Origin: Methylobacillus gramineus
GTDB lineage: Bacteria; Pseudomonadota; Gammaproteobacteria; Burkholderiales; Methylophilaceae
Assembly: GCF_020532675.1 (NCBI RefSeq)
Contig: NZ_JAJAVE010000003.1
Location: forward strand, 741,616-805,615
DNA: 64,000 bases
Reading direction: 5' to 3'
Part shown: positions 11,222 to 20,655 of the stretch, in pieces
Layout of the letters: the number at the start of each line of letters is the position of its first letter
Position numbering within the stretch: the first letter of the stretch is position 1
Translations under genes and position numbers: made by a program
The notes under the pieces: model-generated
Databases searched by the model: none
What the model was told of the DNA's origin: nothing
Seen by the model: the letters and a program-made list of their open reading frames with translations, nothing else

Positions 11222-12433
11222 TTAAACGACTTGTCCCATCTTGAATATTGGCAAATACATGGCAATCACCAGGCCTCCGATCAGGACGCCCAGTACCACC
11301 ATAATGATGGGTTCCATCAGGCTGGATAAACCTTCCACCGCATCATCTACTTCACCTTCATAGAAATCCGCCACTTTGGATAGCATGGAGTCCAGTGCCC
11401 CGGACTCCTCACCGATGGCGACCATCTGTAACACCATGTTCGGGAATACCTCGGTGTTCTGCATTGCCACTGTCAGGCTGGTACCTGTGCTGATTTCACT
11501 CTGGACTTTCTTGGTGGCATCATAGTACACGCGGTTGCCGGAAGCACCTGCGACTGAATCCAGTGCTTCAACCAGGGGTACACCGGCTGCAAACATGGTG
11601 GATAGCGTACGGGCAAAACGGGCCACGGTGGCTTTGCGGATCAGTTCACCAAATACTGGTATTTTCAAGAGCAGCCTATCCATGGTGGATTGCATTTGCT
11701 CAGACCGTTTCCATGTGTAGAAAAAGAACCACAGACCGCCGCCGATCGAGCCGAAAATGGCCCACCAATATTCAACAAAGAAATCTGAGATAGCCATCAC
11801 GATCAGGGTAGGCGCGGGCAAATCGGCACCGAAGCTGCTGAAAAGCTCCTTGAATGCCGGGATCACAAAAATCATGATCACAGCGGTAATGACAAAGGCC
11901 ACGACCATGATGGAAACCGGGTAGAACAATGCCGATTTGATCTTGCTTTTGATGGCAAGAATTTTTTCCTTGTAAGAAGCCAGGCGGTCAAGCAAGGAGT
12001 CCAGGATACCTGCCTGTTCTCCCGCCCCCACCAGGTTGCAGAACAGGTTGTCGAAATACAGCGGATATTTACGGAATGCCTGACTTAGGCTGCTACCGGT
12101 TTCCACATCCGCCTTGATGTCGCCCAGCAGTTTGCTGACTGCTGCATTGCTGTGACCCTTGCCTACAATGTCAAAGGCTTGCAGTAAGGGCACCCCGGCC
12201 TTCATCATGGTGGCAAGCTGGCGGGTAAACAGGGTGACATCCTTGTCGCTCACTTTGCCGCCACTTTTAAAGCCTCGCTGCTTGCTGACCTTCAGTACGT
12301 TAATACCCTGGCGGCGTAGTGTGGCTTTGACAAAGGCCTCACCTGATGCCTTGATCTCCCCTTTAACGCGCTTGCCTTTTTTATCTGTACCTTCCCACGA
12401 GTACGTGACTTCTTTGGTTTCCTTGGCAGCCAT
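11222..12433 (-). CDS. pilC: Type IV pilus inner-membrane platform protein PilC
   Basis: PilC is the polytopic platform on which PilB and PilT motors act. The 403-residue protein has a basic cytoplasmic N-terminus (residues 1-60) and two T2SSF domains (about 70-195 and 275-395), each with the typical hydrophobic segments and GEESGALDSML / GAGEQAGILDSLL repeats. It lies 27 bases downstream of pilB. The pilD prepilin peptidase that often follows pilBC is absent; the next gene is the convergent dsbC. Confidence 0.95.
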   Translation of the reverse strand: MAAKETKEVTYSWEGTDKKGKRVKGEIKASGEAFVKATLRRQGINVLKVSKQRGFKSGGKVSDKDVTLFTRQLATMMKAGVPLLQAFDIVGKGHSNAAVSKLLGDIKADVETGSSLSQAFRKYPLYFDNLFCNLVGAGEQAGILDSLLDRLASYKEKILAIKSKIKSALFYPVSIMVVAFVITAVIMIFVIPAFKELFSSFGADLPAPTLIVMAISDFFVEYWWAIFGSIGGGLWFFFYTWKRSEQMQSTMDRLLLKIPVFGELIRKATVARFARTLSTMFAAGVPLVEALDSVAGASGNRVYYDATKKVQSEISTGTSLTVAMQNTEVFPNMVLQMVAIGEESGALDSMLSKVADFYEGEVDDAVEGLSSLMEPIIMVVLGVLIGGLVIAMYLPIFKMGQVV

Positions 12434-12460
12434 GATGCTTCCTATCGTATTGCTTTCTGA

Positions 12461-14182
12461 TTATTCGTTGGTGACCGCTTCGATTTCTGCTATCGAGGTC
12501 AGCCCTTGTTTGACTTTGAGTAAGCCAGACTGCCTGAGATCTTTTACCCCTTCTTTTTGTGCCTGGTCCGCAATGTCATGAGATGTCCCGTTTTTCATGA
12601 TGATACGGCTCATTTCGTCTGATACCGGCATGACCTGGTAAATACCTACCCGGCCTTTATAGCCACCATTGCATGACTCACAGCCACCCTCCTTGGGCGC
12701 ATAAGGCTGCCAGCTGCCATCCAGTTCTGCTGCTTGAAAGCCCAGAGCCAGCAATGCTTCTTGCGGGATATCAGCGGGCTGTTTACAGTGTGGACATAGC
12801 TTGCGTGCCAGTCTTTGTGCGGTAATCAGCGACACAGCCGATGCAATGTTGAATGGAGCTACCCCCATATTCATCAGGCGTGTCAGTGTAGATGGCGCGT
12901 CATTCGTGTGCAGTGTGGACAATACCATATGGCCGGTAGAGGCTGCCTTGATCGCCATATCAGCTGTTTCCAGGTCACGAATTTCGCCTATCATGATGAT
13001 GTCTGGATCCTGACGTAGAAATGACTTGAGTGCTGCCGCAAATGTCAGGCCTTGCTTGTCGTTGACATTAACCTGGTTGACGCCAGGAAGTGGAATTTCT
13101 GCCGGGTCTTCTGCGGTGGAGATATTAACGCCGGGGTCGTTCAGAATGTTGAGGCATGTATATAGGGATACGGTTTTACCCGAGCCAGTCGGCCCCGTGA
13201 CAAGTACCAAGCCGTAAGGACGGCTGACCGCATGCAGCAATGCTGTTTTTTGTTCAGGTTCATAACCGAGGGCGTCAATACCAAGTTTGGCACTACTGGG
13301 GTCCAGAATCCGCATGACGATTTTTTCGCCATTCAGCATGGGTAATGTACTCACGCGGAAATCAATCGTCCGCGTTTTGGACAGCACGAGTTTCATGCGC
13401 CCGTCCTGGGGTATCCGCTTCTCAGAAATATCCAGATTGGAAATGACCTTGATGCGAGAGGCTAGTTTTTCTCGGATGGCGAGTGGAGGCTGGGCAATCT
13501 CGCGCAATATGCCATCTACGCGATAACGAATGCGGAAAAACTTCTCATAAGGCTCAAAGTGGATGTCTGAAGCGCCCATATTGATGGCATCCAGCAGAAT
13601 TTTCTGGATGTATTTAACGATGGGCGCATCGTCAATCTCCAGGGTCGCAGGGTCTGGTTCGTTGCTTTTCTCTTCTGACTCCAGCTCCAGTCCGAAATCT
13701 TCATCGGTAGCGAGCGACTGCATGGTGGTATCGCTAGCTTCGACTAGTTTATCTATCCACTTGCCTAGCTTGTCATCTTCAACAATCACTGGCACCAAGG
13801 TCATCCCGGTTTGGAACTGCACATCATCCAGTGCATGTAAATTGGTTGGGTCAGACAGGGCAATAAACATATTCTTGCCGCGGCTGTGTAATGCCATGGC
13901 TCTGCTGCTGCGCATCAACTGCGCGTTGATGCCTTTGGCTGGAAGGTAGTCCTGGCTTAATGCATTCAGATCAAAGAGCGGGAAGCCGAAAGCATGCGAT
14001 GCCGCCTCGGCGATTTGTAACGGTGAGAGCCGTTTGCTTTGCAGGAGTTGTGCAATAAAGGAGCTTTGATGCTGTGATGCGGCAGCCTGCAGGGCGAGCG
14101 CTTCATCCTCGCTCAACAGTTTCTGGTGCATGAGCATGCGGGCCAGCCCGCCTAACTTGCTTGGTAACGTGACAGCAACCAT
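12461..14182 (-). CDS. pilB: Type IV pilus assembly ATPase PilB
   Basis: PilB is the hexameric motor ATPase that drives pilus extension. The 573-residue protein has an N-terminal T2SSE_N domain and a C-terminal secretion ATPase with Walker A GPTGSGKTVSLYTCL, the His box STLHTNDAPSTLTRL and an IMIGEIRDLETA Walker B region. A zinc-binding tetracysteine motif is present (CPHC and CESC about 40 residues apart). Length is typical. It forms a two-gene operon with pilC. Confidence 0.96.
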   Translation of the reverse strand: MVAVTLPSKLGGLARMLMHQKLLSEDEALALQAAASQHQSSFIAQLLQSKRLSPLQIAEAASHAFGFPLFDLNALSQDYLPAKGINAQLMRSSRAMALHSRGKNMFIALSDPTNLHALDDVQFQTGMTLVPVIVEDDKLGKWIDKLVEASDTTMQSLATDEDFGLELESEEKSNEPDPATLEIDDAPIVKYIQKILLDAINMGASDIHFEPYEKFFRIRYRVDGILREIAQPPLAIREKLASRIKVISNLDISEKRIPQDGRMKLVLSKTRTIDFRVSTLPMLNGEKIVMRILDPSSAKLGIDALGYEPEQKTALLHAVSRPYGLVLVTGPTGSGKTVSLYTCLNILNDPGVNISTAEDPAEIPLPGVNQVNVNDKQGLTFAAALKSFLRQDPDIIMIGEIRDLETADMAIKAASTGHMVLSTLHTNDAPSTLTRLMNMGVAPFNIASAVSLITAQRLARKLCPHCKQPADIPQEALLALGFQAAELDGSWQPYAPKEGGCESCNGGYKGRVGIYQVMPVSDEMSRIIMKNGTSHDIADQAQKEGVKDLRQSGLLKVKQGLTSIAEIEAVTNE

Positions 14183-14497
14183 CAGTATTCAGCCGACCCC
14201 TTCATGATCACAGTAAAGCCCATTCATAATGATGGCATTGATGATGCATGCTGGCCTTTTTTTTGTAAAGCATCCATCTACGGCACTCACGAATTATTGG
14301 AGATGTTTTTTGCAGAAAATTCAGCAAAAATGCAAATTTGGCTGTAAAAGCACTTGACTTATTCGAATAACCCACGTAAAAACTCGATCAGGCGTTTGGA
14401 ATTCGAGTGCATTGTAGCCGGCAACTACCGACTTAAATTCTTGAGTACAAACTTTTGGGGTCGCCTCCCCTTAATGTTTTAAGCAAGGAAGTATGAA
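14183..14497. other. Intergenic region pilB / cspA with cold-shock leader
   Basis: A 315-base divergent gap. The half next to cspA looks like a promoter followed by a long 5' untranslated leader of roughly 110 bases, which is usual for cold-shock genes. The half next to pilB has no clear promoter or sigma-54 site that I can see. No small ORF with a convincing start is present. Confidence 0.45.
14354..14382 (+). promoter_or_regulatory. Candidate sigma-70 promoter of cspA
   Basis: TTGACT at 14354-14359 and TAAAAA at 14377-14382, 17 bases apart. The -10 matches only four of six positions. Use of this site would give a leader of about 108 bases before the cspA ATG, with AAGGAAG as Shine-Dalgarno. 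Confidence 0.4.
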
Positions 14498-14701
14498 ATG
14501 GCAATAGGTACCGTAAAGTGGTTTAATGACTCCAAAGGTTTTGGTTTCATTACCCCGGACGATGGTGGCGACGATTTGTTCGCACACTTCTCCGCAATTG
14601 TAGAAGCTGGCTACAAGAGTCTGAAGGAAGGTCAACGCGTATCATTTGATGTTACCGAAGGCCCTAAGGGCAAGCAGGCTTCTAATATCCAGAAGGCCTA
14701 A
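14498..14701 (+). CDS. cspA: Cold-shock domain protein (CspA family)
   Basis: Single-domain RNA chaperone of 67 residues that binds single-stranded RNA and DNA. The RNP1 motif KGFGFI and the RNP2-like motif DDLFAHF are intact, and the protein opens [17 protein letters not shown] like CspA. A strong AAGGAAG lies before the ATG. The long leader suggests post-transcriptional cold control, as in other csp genes (inference). Which paralogue it is (CspA, CspC, CspD) cannot be decided from the sequence alone. A strong terminator follows. Confidence 0.93.
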   Translation: MAIGTVKWFNDSKGFGFITPDDGGDDLFAHFSAIVEAGYKSLKEGQRVSFDVTEGPKGKQASNIQKA

Positions 14702-14742
14702 GCTTGGCTCGCTGATGACTACATAGTCTTCAACATAAAAAA

Positions 14743-14766
14743 GGCCGGAGAAATCCGGCCTTTTTT
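14743..14766. terminator. Bidirectional intrinsic terminator, cspA / icd
   Basis: GGCCGGA-GAAA-TCCGGCC stem with a tetraloop, preceded by six A and followed by six T, so it can act on both convergent transcripts. Confidence 0.9.
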
Positions 14767-14793
14767 ATTAGTAGTTTCTGTTTAGGTTAAGCA

Positions 14794-16032
14794 TCACATG
14801 TGGTTGACAATTTCTGCGCCAAATTCTGCGCTCCCAACCTGCGTGGCGCCTTCCATTTGCGAAGAAAAGTCATGGGTAACACGCTTTGCCTGGATCGCAT
14901 TAGCGACACCCTTGAGTACCAGATCGGCAGCTTCAGTCCATCCCAGATGGCGTAACATCATTTCAGCCGAAAGAATCAGTGAGCTTGGGTTGGCAATATC
15001 TTTACCCGCAATCTTGGGTGCCGTGCCGTGGGTGGCTTCAAACATGGCAACGGTATCTGAAAGATTGGCGCCAGGTGCAATGCCGATTCCGCCTACCTGG
15101 GCTGCCAATGCATCGGAGATGTAATCACCATTGAGGTTAAGTGTCGCTACCACGTCATAATCTGCCGGGTGCAGCAGGATTTCCTGCAGGAATGCATCGG
15201 CAATACAATCCTTGATGATGAGGCCGTTAGGCAACTGGCACCACGGTCCACCGTCAATCTCTAGCGCGCCGAATTCTTCCTTGGCCACTTCATATGCCCA
15301 ATTCTTGAATCCACCTTCGGTGAACTTCATGATATTGCCCTTGTGAGCAATGGTCACAGATTGGCGGTTGTTGTCTATGGCGTACTGGATTGCCTTGCGT
15401 GCCAAACGCTTGCTACCATCAACAGACACGGGCTTGATGCCGATGGAGGATGTCTCGGGGAAGCGAATTTTCTTGCGTACGCCCATATCACTGAGGAAGT
15501 CGATGACTTTCTTCACTTCATCCGAGCCAGCAGCCCATTCGATTCCTGCGTAGATATCCTCGGTATTTTCACGGAAGATGACCATATCGGTTTTTTCCGG
15601 ATGCTTGACTGGGCTGGGTACGCCCTGGAAATACTGAATAGGACGCAAACAGACGTAGAGATCTAGATCCTGGCGCAAAGTAACGTTCAGTGAGCGTATG
15701 CCTCCGCCGACAGGAGTGGTTAGCGGACCCTTGATTGAGATGACATATTCCTTGACTGCCTTGAGCGTTTCATCTGGCAGCCACGAGTTGTTTCCATAGA
15801 TATTAACCGCTTTTTCGCCTGCGTATACTTCCATCCATGCAATAGTGCGTTGACCACCATACGCCTTGGCTACAGCGCTATCCACTACGTGTTTCATTGG
15901 AGGGGTAATATCCACGCCGATGCCGTCGCCCTCAATAAATGGGATAATCGGCTGATTGGGGACATTCAGTGTGTTGTCGGCGTTGACCGTAATTTTCTCG
16001 CCATTGGCTGGCACATTAATTTTCGTAGACAT
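14794..16032 (-). CDS. icd: Isocitrate dehydrogenase, type I; coenzyme preference uncertain
   Basis: Oxidative decarboxylation of isocitrate to 2-oxoglutarate. The 412-residue protein aligns without gaps to the C-terminal third of E. coli Icd (416 residues). The substrate-binding serine segment ([19 protein letters not shown]) is conserved. At the coenzyme-determining positions it carries K340, I341, A347, H387 and S391, which correspond to E. coli K344, Y345, V351, Y391 and R395. Three of these (I, A, S) are the residues of NAD-dependent enzymes, while K is the NADP-type residue. The default NADP label should therefore not be taken for granted. It is divergent from rluE. Confidence 0.95.
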   Translation of the reverse strand: MSTKINVPANGEKITVNADNTLNVPNQPIIPFIEGDGIGVDITPPMKHVVDSAVAKAYGGQRTIAWMEVYAGEKAVNIYGNNSWLPDETLKAVKEYVISIKGPLTTPVGGGIRSLNVTLRQDLDLYVCLRPIQYFQGVPSPVKHPEKTDMVIFRENTEDIYAGIEWAAGSDEVKKVIDFLSDMGVRKKIRFPETSSIGIKPVSVDGSKRLARKAIQYAIDNNRQSVTIAHKGNIMKFTEGGFKNWAYEVAKEEFGALEIDGGPWCQLPNGLIIKDCIADAFLQEILLHPADYDVVATLNLNGDYISDALAAQVGGIGIAPGANLSDTVAMFEATHGTAPKIAGKDIANPSSLILSAEMMLRHLGWTEAADLVLKGVANAIQAKRVTHDFSSQMEGATQVGSAEFGAEIVNHM

Positions 16033-16093
16033 TCAGAACTATCCTATTCAAACGCTATAGAGTTAACAGGCGTAATTATTGCAAGAGATCAAG

Positions 16094-16636
16094 ATGCTGA
16101 TTTTATTCAACAAACCCTATGGTGTAATCTGCCAGTTCAGCCCACATGAAAAACACGAGACGCTGAAGGATTATATTGCCGTCCCGGGGGTGTATGCTGC
16201 TGGGCGGCTTGATACTGACAGTGAAGGTCTGCTCATTTTAACCGATGATGGGGCGCTACAACACCGTATATCGCATCCTAGGCACAAAGAGTTCAAAACC
16301 TACTGGGTGCAGGTCGAGGGAAATCCGCTGGAGGCTGATCTGCAGCCATTGAGGCATGGAGTGGATCTTGGCGATTTTGTAACGCTTCCTGCCAAAGTGC
16401 GGCATATGGATGAGCCTGCCGGATTGTGGCCGCGTCATCCTCCGATTCGTGAACGCAAGGCGATTCCTACCGCATGGCTTGAAGTGCAAATTAGTGAAGG
16501 CAAGAACCGTCAGGTGCGCAGGATGACGGCTAAGATAGGGTTTCCTACCTTACGATTGATTCGTTATGCAGTGGGGCCGCATACGCTAGATACTATTGAA
16601 CCAGGCACCTGGAAAACACTCGATAGCGCCCTGTGA
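16094..16636 (+). CDS. rluE: Ribosomal large-subunit pseudouridine synthase (RluE-type, RsuA family)
   Basis: Converts a uridine in 23S rRNA (U2457 in E. coli) to pseudouridine. The catalytic aspartate sits in [18 protein letters not shown], and the C-terminal [23 protein letters not shown] is the standard RsuA/RluB/E/F ending. No N-terminal S4 domain is present, and the short length (180 residues) fits RluE rather than RluB or RluF. The ATG at 16094 is preferred to an upstream TTG (16079) because homology starts at [11 protein letters not shown] and AAGAGA lies just upstream. Confidence 0.85.
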   Translation: MLILFNKPYGVICQFSPHEKHETLKDYIAVPGVYAAGRLDTDSEGLLILTDDGALQHRISHPRHKEFKTYWVQVEGNPLEADLQPLRHGVDLGDFVTLPAKVRHMDEPAGLWPRHPPIRERKAIPTAWLEVQISEGKNRQVRRMTAKIGFPTLRLIRYAVGPHTLDTIEPGTWKTLDSAL

Positions 16637-16741
16637 GAGAGGCCTGTCGCTGCTTTGCAAGGTAGCAGTGGGAAAAACTTGCAAGCTGAATATGTTAAAC
16701 TCCCAGCTTATTTTGAATCATTTTGATTAAAGAGACAGCCC

Positions 16742-17827
16742 ATGTCCGGCAATACCATAGGTACTCTGTTTACCCTGACTTCATTTGGCGAATCTCACGG
16801 CCCGGCCATAGGCGGCGTGATTGATGGATGTCCACCTGGCATGGAGTTGTCCGTTGAGGATATCCAGCAGGAATTGGACAGGCGCAAGCCAGGTACGTCG
16901 CGTCACGTGACTCAGCGCAAGGAACCAGACACCGTGGAGATACTCTCCGGTGTATTTGAGGGCAAGACTACGGGCACACCTATTGGCCTGCTGATCCGGA
17001 ATCAGGATCAGCGCAGCCAGGATTATGGCAAGATTGCCGAGACTTTCCGTCCCGGGCATGCGGATTACACGTACTGGCAGAAATATGGTATACGCGATTA
17101 TCGTGGCGGTGGTCGTTCCAGCGCGCGTGAAACCGCTGTACGGGTGGCGGCAGGGGCTGTTGCCAAAAAATGGCTCAAACAGCGCTATGGCGTGCACATT
17201 CGTGCTTACATGAGTCAGCTGGGTGAGATTGCCATTCCATTCAGCTCATGGGATGCCGTCAACCAGAATGCTTTTTTTGCGGCTGATAACACTGTCGTGC
17301 CTGAGTTGGAAGCTTACCTCGACAAAATCCGCAATGAGCGTGATTCTGTCGGTGCCCGCATTACCGTGGTCGCGGAAGGGGTGCCGGTTGGTTGGGGGGA
17401 GCCTGTGTATGACAGGCTGGATGCCGATATTGCTTATGCCATGATGAGCATCAATGCTGCCAAGGGTGTGGAAATTGGCGATGGTTTTGCCAGTGTCGCC
17501 CAGCGCGGCTCATTGCACAGTGACGAGCTGACGCCGGATGGCTTTTCCAGCAATCATGCTGGAGGGGTATTGGGCGGGATTTCGAGTGGACAGTCGCTGG
17601 TTGCGCATGTTGCCTTCAAGCCGACCTCCAGTATTCCGCAGCTACGCCATTCCATAGACAAGCAAGGCGCGGCACTTGAGATGCAGACTACCGGCCGACA
17701 TGACCCCTGTGTGGGCGTGCGGGCCACCCCTATCGTGGAAGCCATGTTGGCATTGGTGTTGATTGATCATGCATTGCGTCATCGCGCGCAGAATGCGGAT
17801 GTTGTGGTCGATACCGTCAAGATATAA
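16742..17827 (+). CDS. aroC: Chorismate synthase
   Basis: Last step of the shikimate pathway: EPSP to chorismate, using reduced FMN. The 361-residue protein opens [29 protein letters not shown] and has the signatures [29 protein letters not shown] (FMN and phosphate site) and [15 protein letters not shown] near residue 270. Length and motifs are standard. The gene is preceded by a 105-base gap and followed by its own terminator. It appears monocistronic. Confidence 0.97.
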   Translation: MSGNTIGTLFTLTSFGESHGPAIGGVIDGCPPGMELSVEDIQQELDRRKPGTSRHVTQRKEPDTVEILSGVFEGKTTGTPIGLLIRNQDQRSQDYGKIAETFRPGHADYTYWQKYGIRDYRGGGRSSARETAVRVAAGAVAKKWLKQRYGVHIRAYMSQLGEIAIPFSSWDAVNQNAFFAADNTVVPELEAYLDKIRNERDSVGARITVVAEGVPVGWGEPVYDRLDADIAYAMMSINAAKGVEIGDGFASVAQRGSLHSDELTPDGFSSNHAGGVLGGISSGQSLVAHVAFKPTSSIPQLRHSIDKQGAALEMQTTGRHDPCVGVRATPIVEAMLALVLIDHALRHRAQNADVVVDTVKI

Positions 17828-17857
17828 ATGTTGACCGGTGTTAGCGTGTCCAGATTG

Positions 17858-17884
17858 AAGGAAGCCTGATGCGCTTCCTTTTTT
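17858..17884 (+). terminator. Intrinsic terminator after aroC
   Basis: AAGGAAGC / GCTTCCTT stem with a seven-base loop followed by a run of six T (17879-17884). It ends directly at the first possible start codon of the next gene. Confidence 0.8.
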
Positions 17885-17885
17885 C

Positions 17886-19043
17886 TTGCTGAAAGAATTT
17901 GTGCAAACTCCTCTTCCTTACTGGCGCTTATCCGGCTTCTATTTTGCTTACTTCGGTTTCGTCGGCGCATTTACTCCCTTCTGGACTTTATATCTCAAGT
18001 CTCTGTCATTTAGTGCTTTCCAGATTGCCATTCTTATGTCGCTGTTTCAGGTGGCACGGAGTTTCTCTCCCAGTCTTTGGGGGTGGGTAGCAGATCGCCG
18101 CGGACATCGTGTTCCCATTATCCAGTGGCTGGCAGGTTGCAGTGTGGTGGCTTACTTTGGGGTGTTTTTTGGGGAGAGTTTTTATTGGTTGTTTGCTGTC
18201 ATGCTGACGCTGAGTTTTTTCTGGAGCGCTTCATTGCCGCTGATTGAGGCAGTGACCCTGGGACACTTGGGTGATCGTCTTGATCGCTATGGCCATATCC
18301 GGCTCTGGGGGTCTATCGGCTTTATGATGGCGGTGGTTGGCCTGGGCTATGCAGTGCAATATGTCGGTATGGCAGCGCTACTGTGGGTGATTTTTATTTT
18401 ATTGAGCGCGGTGTGGGTGCTTTCCTGGAAGTTATCTGACCCGTTGGTGACGTTGCAACGGGAGGGGGAAGGCTCGTTGTGGGCCATCATCAGGCGTAAG
18501 GAAGTGATGGCCTTGATGGCGGCATGTTTTACCATGTCTGCCGCACACGGTGTTTACTATACGTTTTATTCTATTTACCTGGTTGATCACGGCTACAGTA
18601 AAGGCGTCGTCGGTTGCCTGTGGGCGTTGGGCGTGGCTTGCGAAATTCTGGTGTTCCTGAACATGCCCAGATTGACTGCGATGTTTGGCTTGCGCCGTAT
18701 CATGCTGGGCAGTCTGTTGCTCGCATTTGTGCGATTCTTTGTCATCGGCTGGGCGGTGGATATCTGGTGGTTGATCGTATTGGCACAGATATTACATGCT
18801 GCGACATTTGGCTCTTATCACGCTGCTGCGGTGGCGTTGACCCACCGTTATTTCAAGGGCAAGCATCAGTCCAAGGGGCAAGGCTTGTACACCAGCATTT
18901 CCTATGGAGTAGGTGGTACCTTGGGTGCGGTGATGAGTGGGTTTGCCTGGGAAAGCATAGGCCCAAGCTGGACATTTACCGCATCAGCAGTCTGCGCTAT
19001 GCTCGGGTTTATATTTTTCATGTTCATGATGCAGGAAGATTAG
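17886..19043 (+). CDS. MFS transporter, PPP / HcaT-like family
   Basis: Twelve-helix major facilitator of 385 residues with the opening pattern WRLSGFYFAYFGFVGAFTPFWTLYLKSLS, like the 3-phenylpropionate transporter (HcaT) family, and an A-like loop WGWVADRRGHRVP after helix 2. Substrate is unknown; no aromatic-degradation genes are nearby, so phenylpropionate itself is unlikely. The frame opens with TTG at 17886 inside the T tract of the aroC terminator; GTG at 17901 (VQTPLPYWRLS) is an equally plausible start. No good Shine-Dalgarno favours either. A protease-like gene follows ten bases after the stop. Confidence 0.8.
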   Translation: MLKEFVQTPLPYWRLSGFYFAYFGFVGAFTPFWTLYLKSLSFSAFQIAILMSLFQVARSFSPSLWGWVADRRGHRVPIIQWLAGCSVVAYFGVFFGESFYWLFAVMLTLSFFWSASLPLIEAVTLGHLGDRLDRYGHIRLWGSIGFMMAVVGLGYAVQYVGMAALLWVIFILLSAVWVLSWKLSDPLVTLQREGEGSLWAIIRRKEVMALMAACFTMSAAHGVYYTFYSIYLVDHGYSKGVVGCLWALGVACEILVFLNMPRLTAMFGLRRIMLGSLLLAFVRFFVIGWAVDIWWLIVLAQILHAATFGSYHAAAVALTHRYFKGKHQSKGQGLYTSISYGVGGTLGAVMSGFAWESIGPSWTFTASAVCAMLGFIFFMFMMQED

Positions 19044-19053
19044 GGGAGATGCG

Positions 19054-19704
19054 ATGAGGTGGGGATGGGTAGGATTGTTGTCATGTCTGTTGCCACAGCT
19101 CGCGCTGGCCGAGACTCAGGTCAATGTGGTCGGCCTGTTTCATGGCAAGGCGATACTGGTGATCAATGGAGGCAAGCCAAAAACCTGGTCCGAGAATGAT
19201 GTAACGCCTGAAGGTGTCAAGTTGGTCGCTGCAGATAGTAACAAGGCGGTGCTTGAGGTGGAGGGCCGTCGCCGCGAACTGGGGATGGGGCAGGCAGTTT
19301 CTGTTGCTTCTACCTCTGGAGCGCTGAGTGCGAATGGCAGTATCACCATGTATGCCGATTCTACTGGTCATCATTTTGCCGAGGGCCAGATCAATGGCGC
19401 AGCTCTCAGGTTCCTGGTGGATACCGGTGCCTCTGCCATCGTCATGAACAGTGGTGATGCGCGTTATGCCAAGATTGATTACAAGCGTGGGTCACCGGTT
19501 TCCGTGCAAACTGCCAATGGCGTGGCTGAGGCTTATCGAGTTGTGATCAATAGCGTCAAGTTGAATGGTCTGGTGCTGAATCAGGTGGATGGCATTGTGA
19601 TGGAGGGCGGATCGCCCGCCGTCGTGTTGCTGGGCATGAGTGCATTGAACCGGGTGGATATGAAGCGGGATGGAATTGCACTGACGTTGACCAAGAAATA
19701 TTGA
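19054..19704 (+). CDS. Retropepsin-like aspartic protease, periplasmic (clan AA)
   Basis: A 216-residue exported protein with a signal peptide (about residues 1-19) and a retropepsin-like half. The catalytic motif is FLVDTGASAIVM with D123, followed by a flap-like segment and VVLLGMSALNRVDM, the Leu-Gly motif that closes the fold in clan AA proteases. It matches the bacterial DUF/TIGR02281-type single-domain family, which would act as a homodimer like retroviral proteases. Function in bacteria of this type is not established. It is cotranscribed with the MFS gene and has AGGGGAG just upstream of its ATG. Confidence 0.8.
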   Translation: MRWGWVGLLSCLLPQLALAETQVNVVGLFHGKAILVINGGKPKTWSENDVTPEGVKLVAADSNKAVLEVEGRRRELGMGQAVSVASTSGALSANGSITMYADSTGHHFAEGQINGAALRFLVDTGASAIVMNSGDARYAKIDYKRGSPVSVQTANGVAEAYRVVINSVKLNGLVLNQVDGIVMEGGSPAVVLLGMSALNRVDMKRDGIALTLTKKY

Positions 19705-19748
19705 TCTGTCGTTAGTCGCCCGCTGCCCTGGCACCATCCAATAAAAAA

Positions 19749-19776
19749 CGACCGCATATAAATGCGGTCGTTTTTT
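19749..19776. terminator. Bidirectional intrinsic terminator
   Basis: CGACCGCAT-ATAA-ATGCGGTCG stem flanked by six A and six T, between the convergent protease gene and folE2. Confidence 0.9.
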
Positions 19777-19804
19777 ATTGGCGACTCATGAAGATGATAT
19801 GAGT

Positions 19805-20608
19805 TTAGTTTTTACGTTTGTCTTTTTCGATCAGTGCGTAAGCAGAATGATTGTGAATGGATTCAAAATTTTCTGATTCCACTGTGTACGCAACAATCTT
19901 CTTTTGTGCATTCAACTGTGCCGCTACGTCGCGTACGATATCTTCAACAAACTTAGGATTGTCGTAGGCACGCTCGGTTACATACTTCTCGTCAGGGCGT
20001 TTGAGCAGGCCATACACTTCACACGATGCCTGATCTTCCACCAGGCGGATAATATCTTCCACCCAGATGAAGTCATTGATCAAGGCCGTGACTGTGACAT
20101 GCGAGCGTTGATTATGCGCACCGTAATCTGAGATTTTCTTCGAGCATGGGCAGAGGCTGGTCACAGGGACTACCACTTTGACAGTGATATCGTACTTGCC
20201 CTTGTTGATTTCACCCACGAATGTGACTTCGTAGTCCGACAGGCTTTCCACTCCAGAGACAGGAGCAGCCTTGTTGACGAAGTAGGGGAACGTCATTTCT
20301 ACATGGCCGGAGTCTGCATCCAGGCGCTCGACCATGGCACGCAATATACTTTCGAACGAATCCACAGAAATTTCACGCTCGTTCGTGTTGAGAATCTCAA
20401 CAAAGCGTGACATGTGGGTGCCCTTGAAGTTATGAGGCAGGAAGACATACATGTTGAATGTGGCAACAGTATGTTGTACGCCACCGGTCTTGTCTTTCAC
20501 CTTCACCGGGTGACGGATGGATTTGATCCCTACCTTGTCAATGGCAAGCTGCCGGGTATCCGGGGTGTTCTGCACATCTTCAATTGGCGGAATGGAGGGC
20601 TGGTTCAT
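19805..20608 (-). CDS. folE2: GTP cyclohydrolase IB (FolE2)
   Basis: Makes 7,8-dihydroneopterin triphosphate from GTP, the entry to folate and pterin synthesis. The 267-residue protein opens with [20 protein letters not shown], diagnostic of FolE2 rather than the zinc enzyme FolE. Likely active-site residues are C153 and C155 (LCPCSKKIS), H165 (YGAHNQRSH), E197 (SCEVYGLL) and H252/H254 (IHNHSAYA). FolE2 can use metals other than zinc and in many bacteria backs up FolE under zinc limitation; whether this genome also has folE cannot be seen. It is downstream of the dxs operon with a 47-base gap to it in the opposite order, so it may have its own promoter. Confidence 0.94.
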   Translation of the reverse strand: MNQPSIPPIEDVQNTPDTRQLAIDKVGIKSIRHPVKVKDKTGGVQHTVATFNMYVFLPHNFKGTHMSRFVEILNTNEREISVDSFESILRAMVERLDADSGHVEMTFPYFVNKAAPVSGVESLSDYEVTFVGEINKGKYDITVKVVVPVTSLCPCSKKISDYGAHNQRSHVTVTALINDFIWVEDIIRLVEDQASCEVYGLLKRPDEKYVTERAYDNPKFVEDIVRDVAAQLNAQKKIVAYTVESENFESIHNHSAYALIEKDKRKN

Positions 20609-20655
20609 GTGGTTCCTGGAAATCTATAAGTTGTATTCGGTAATAGTTGAGTATA

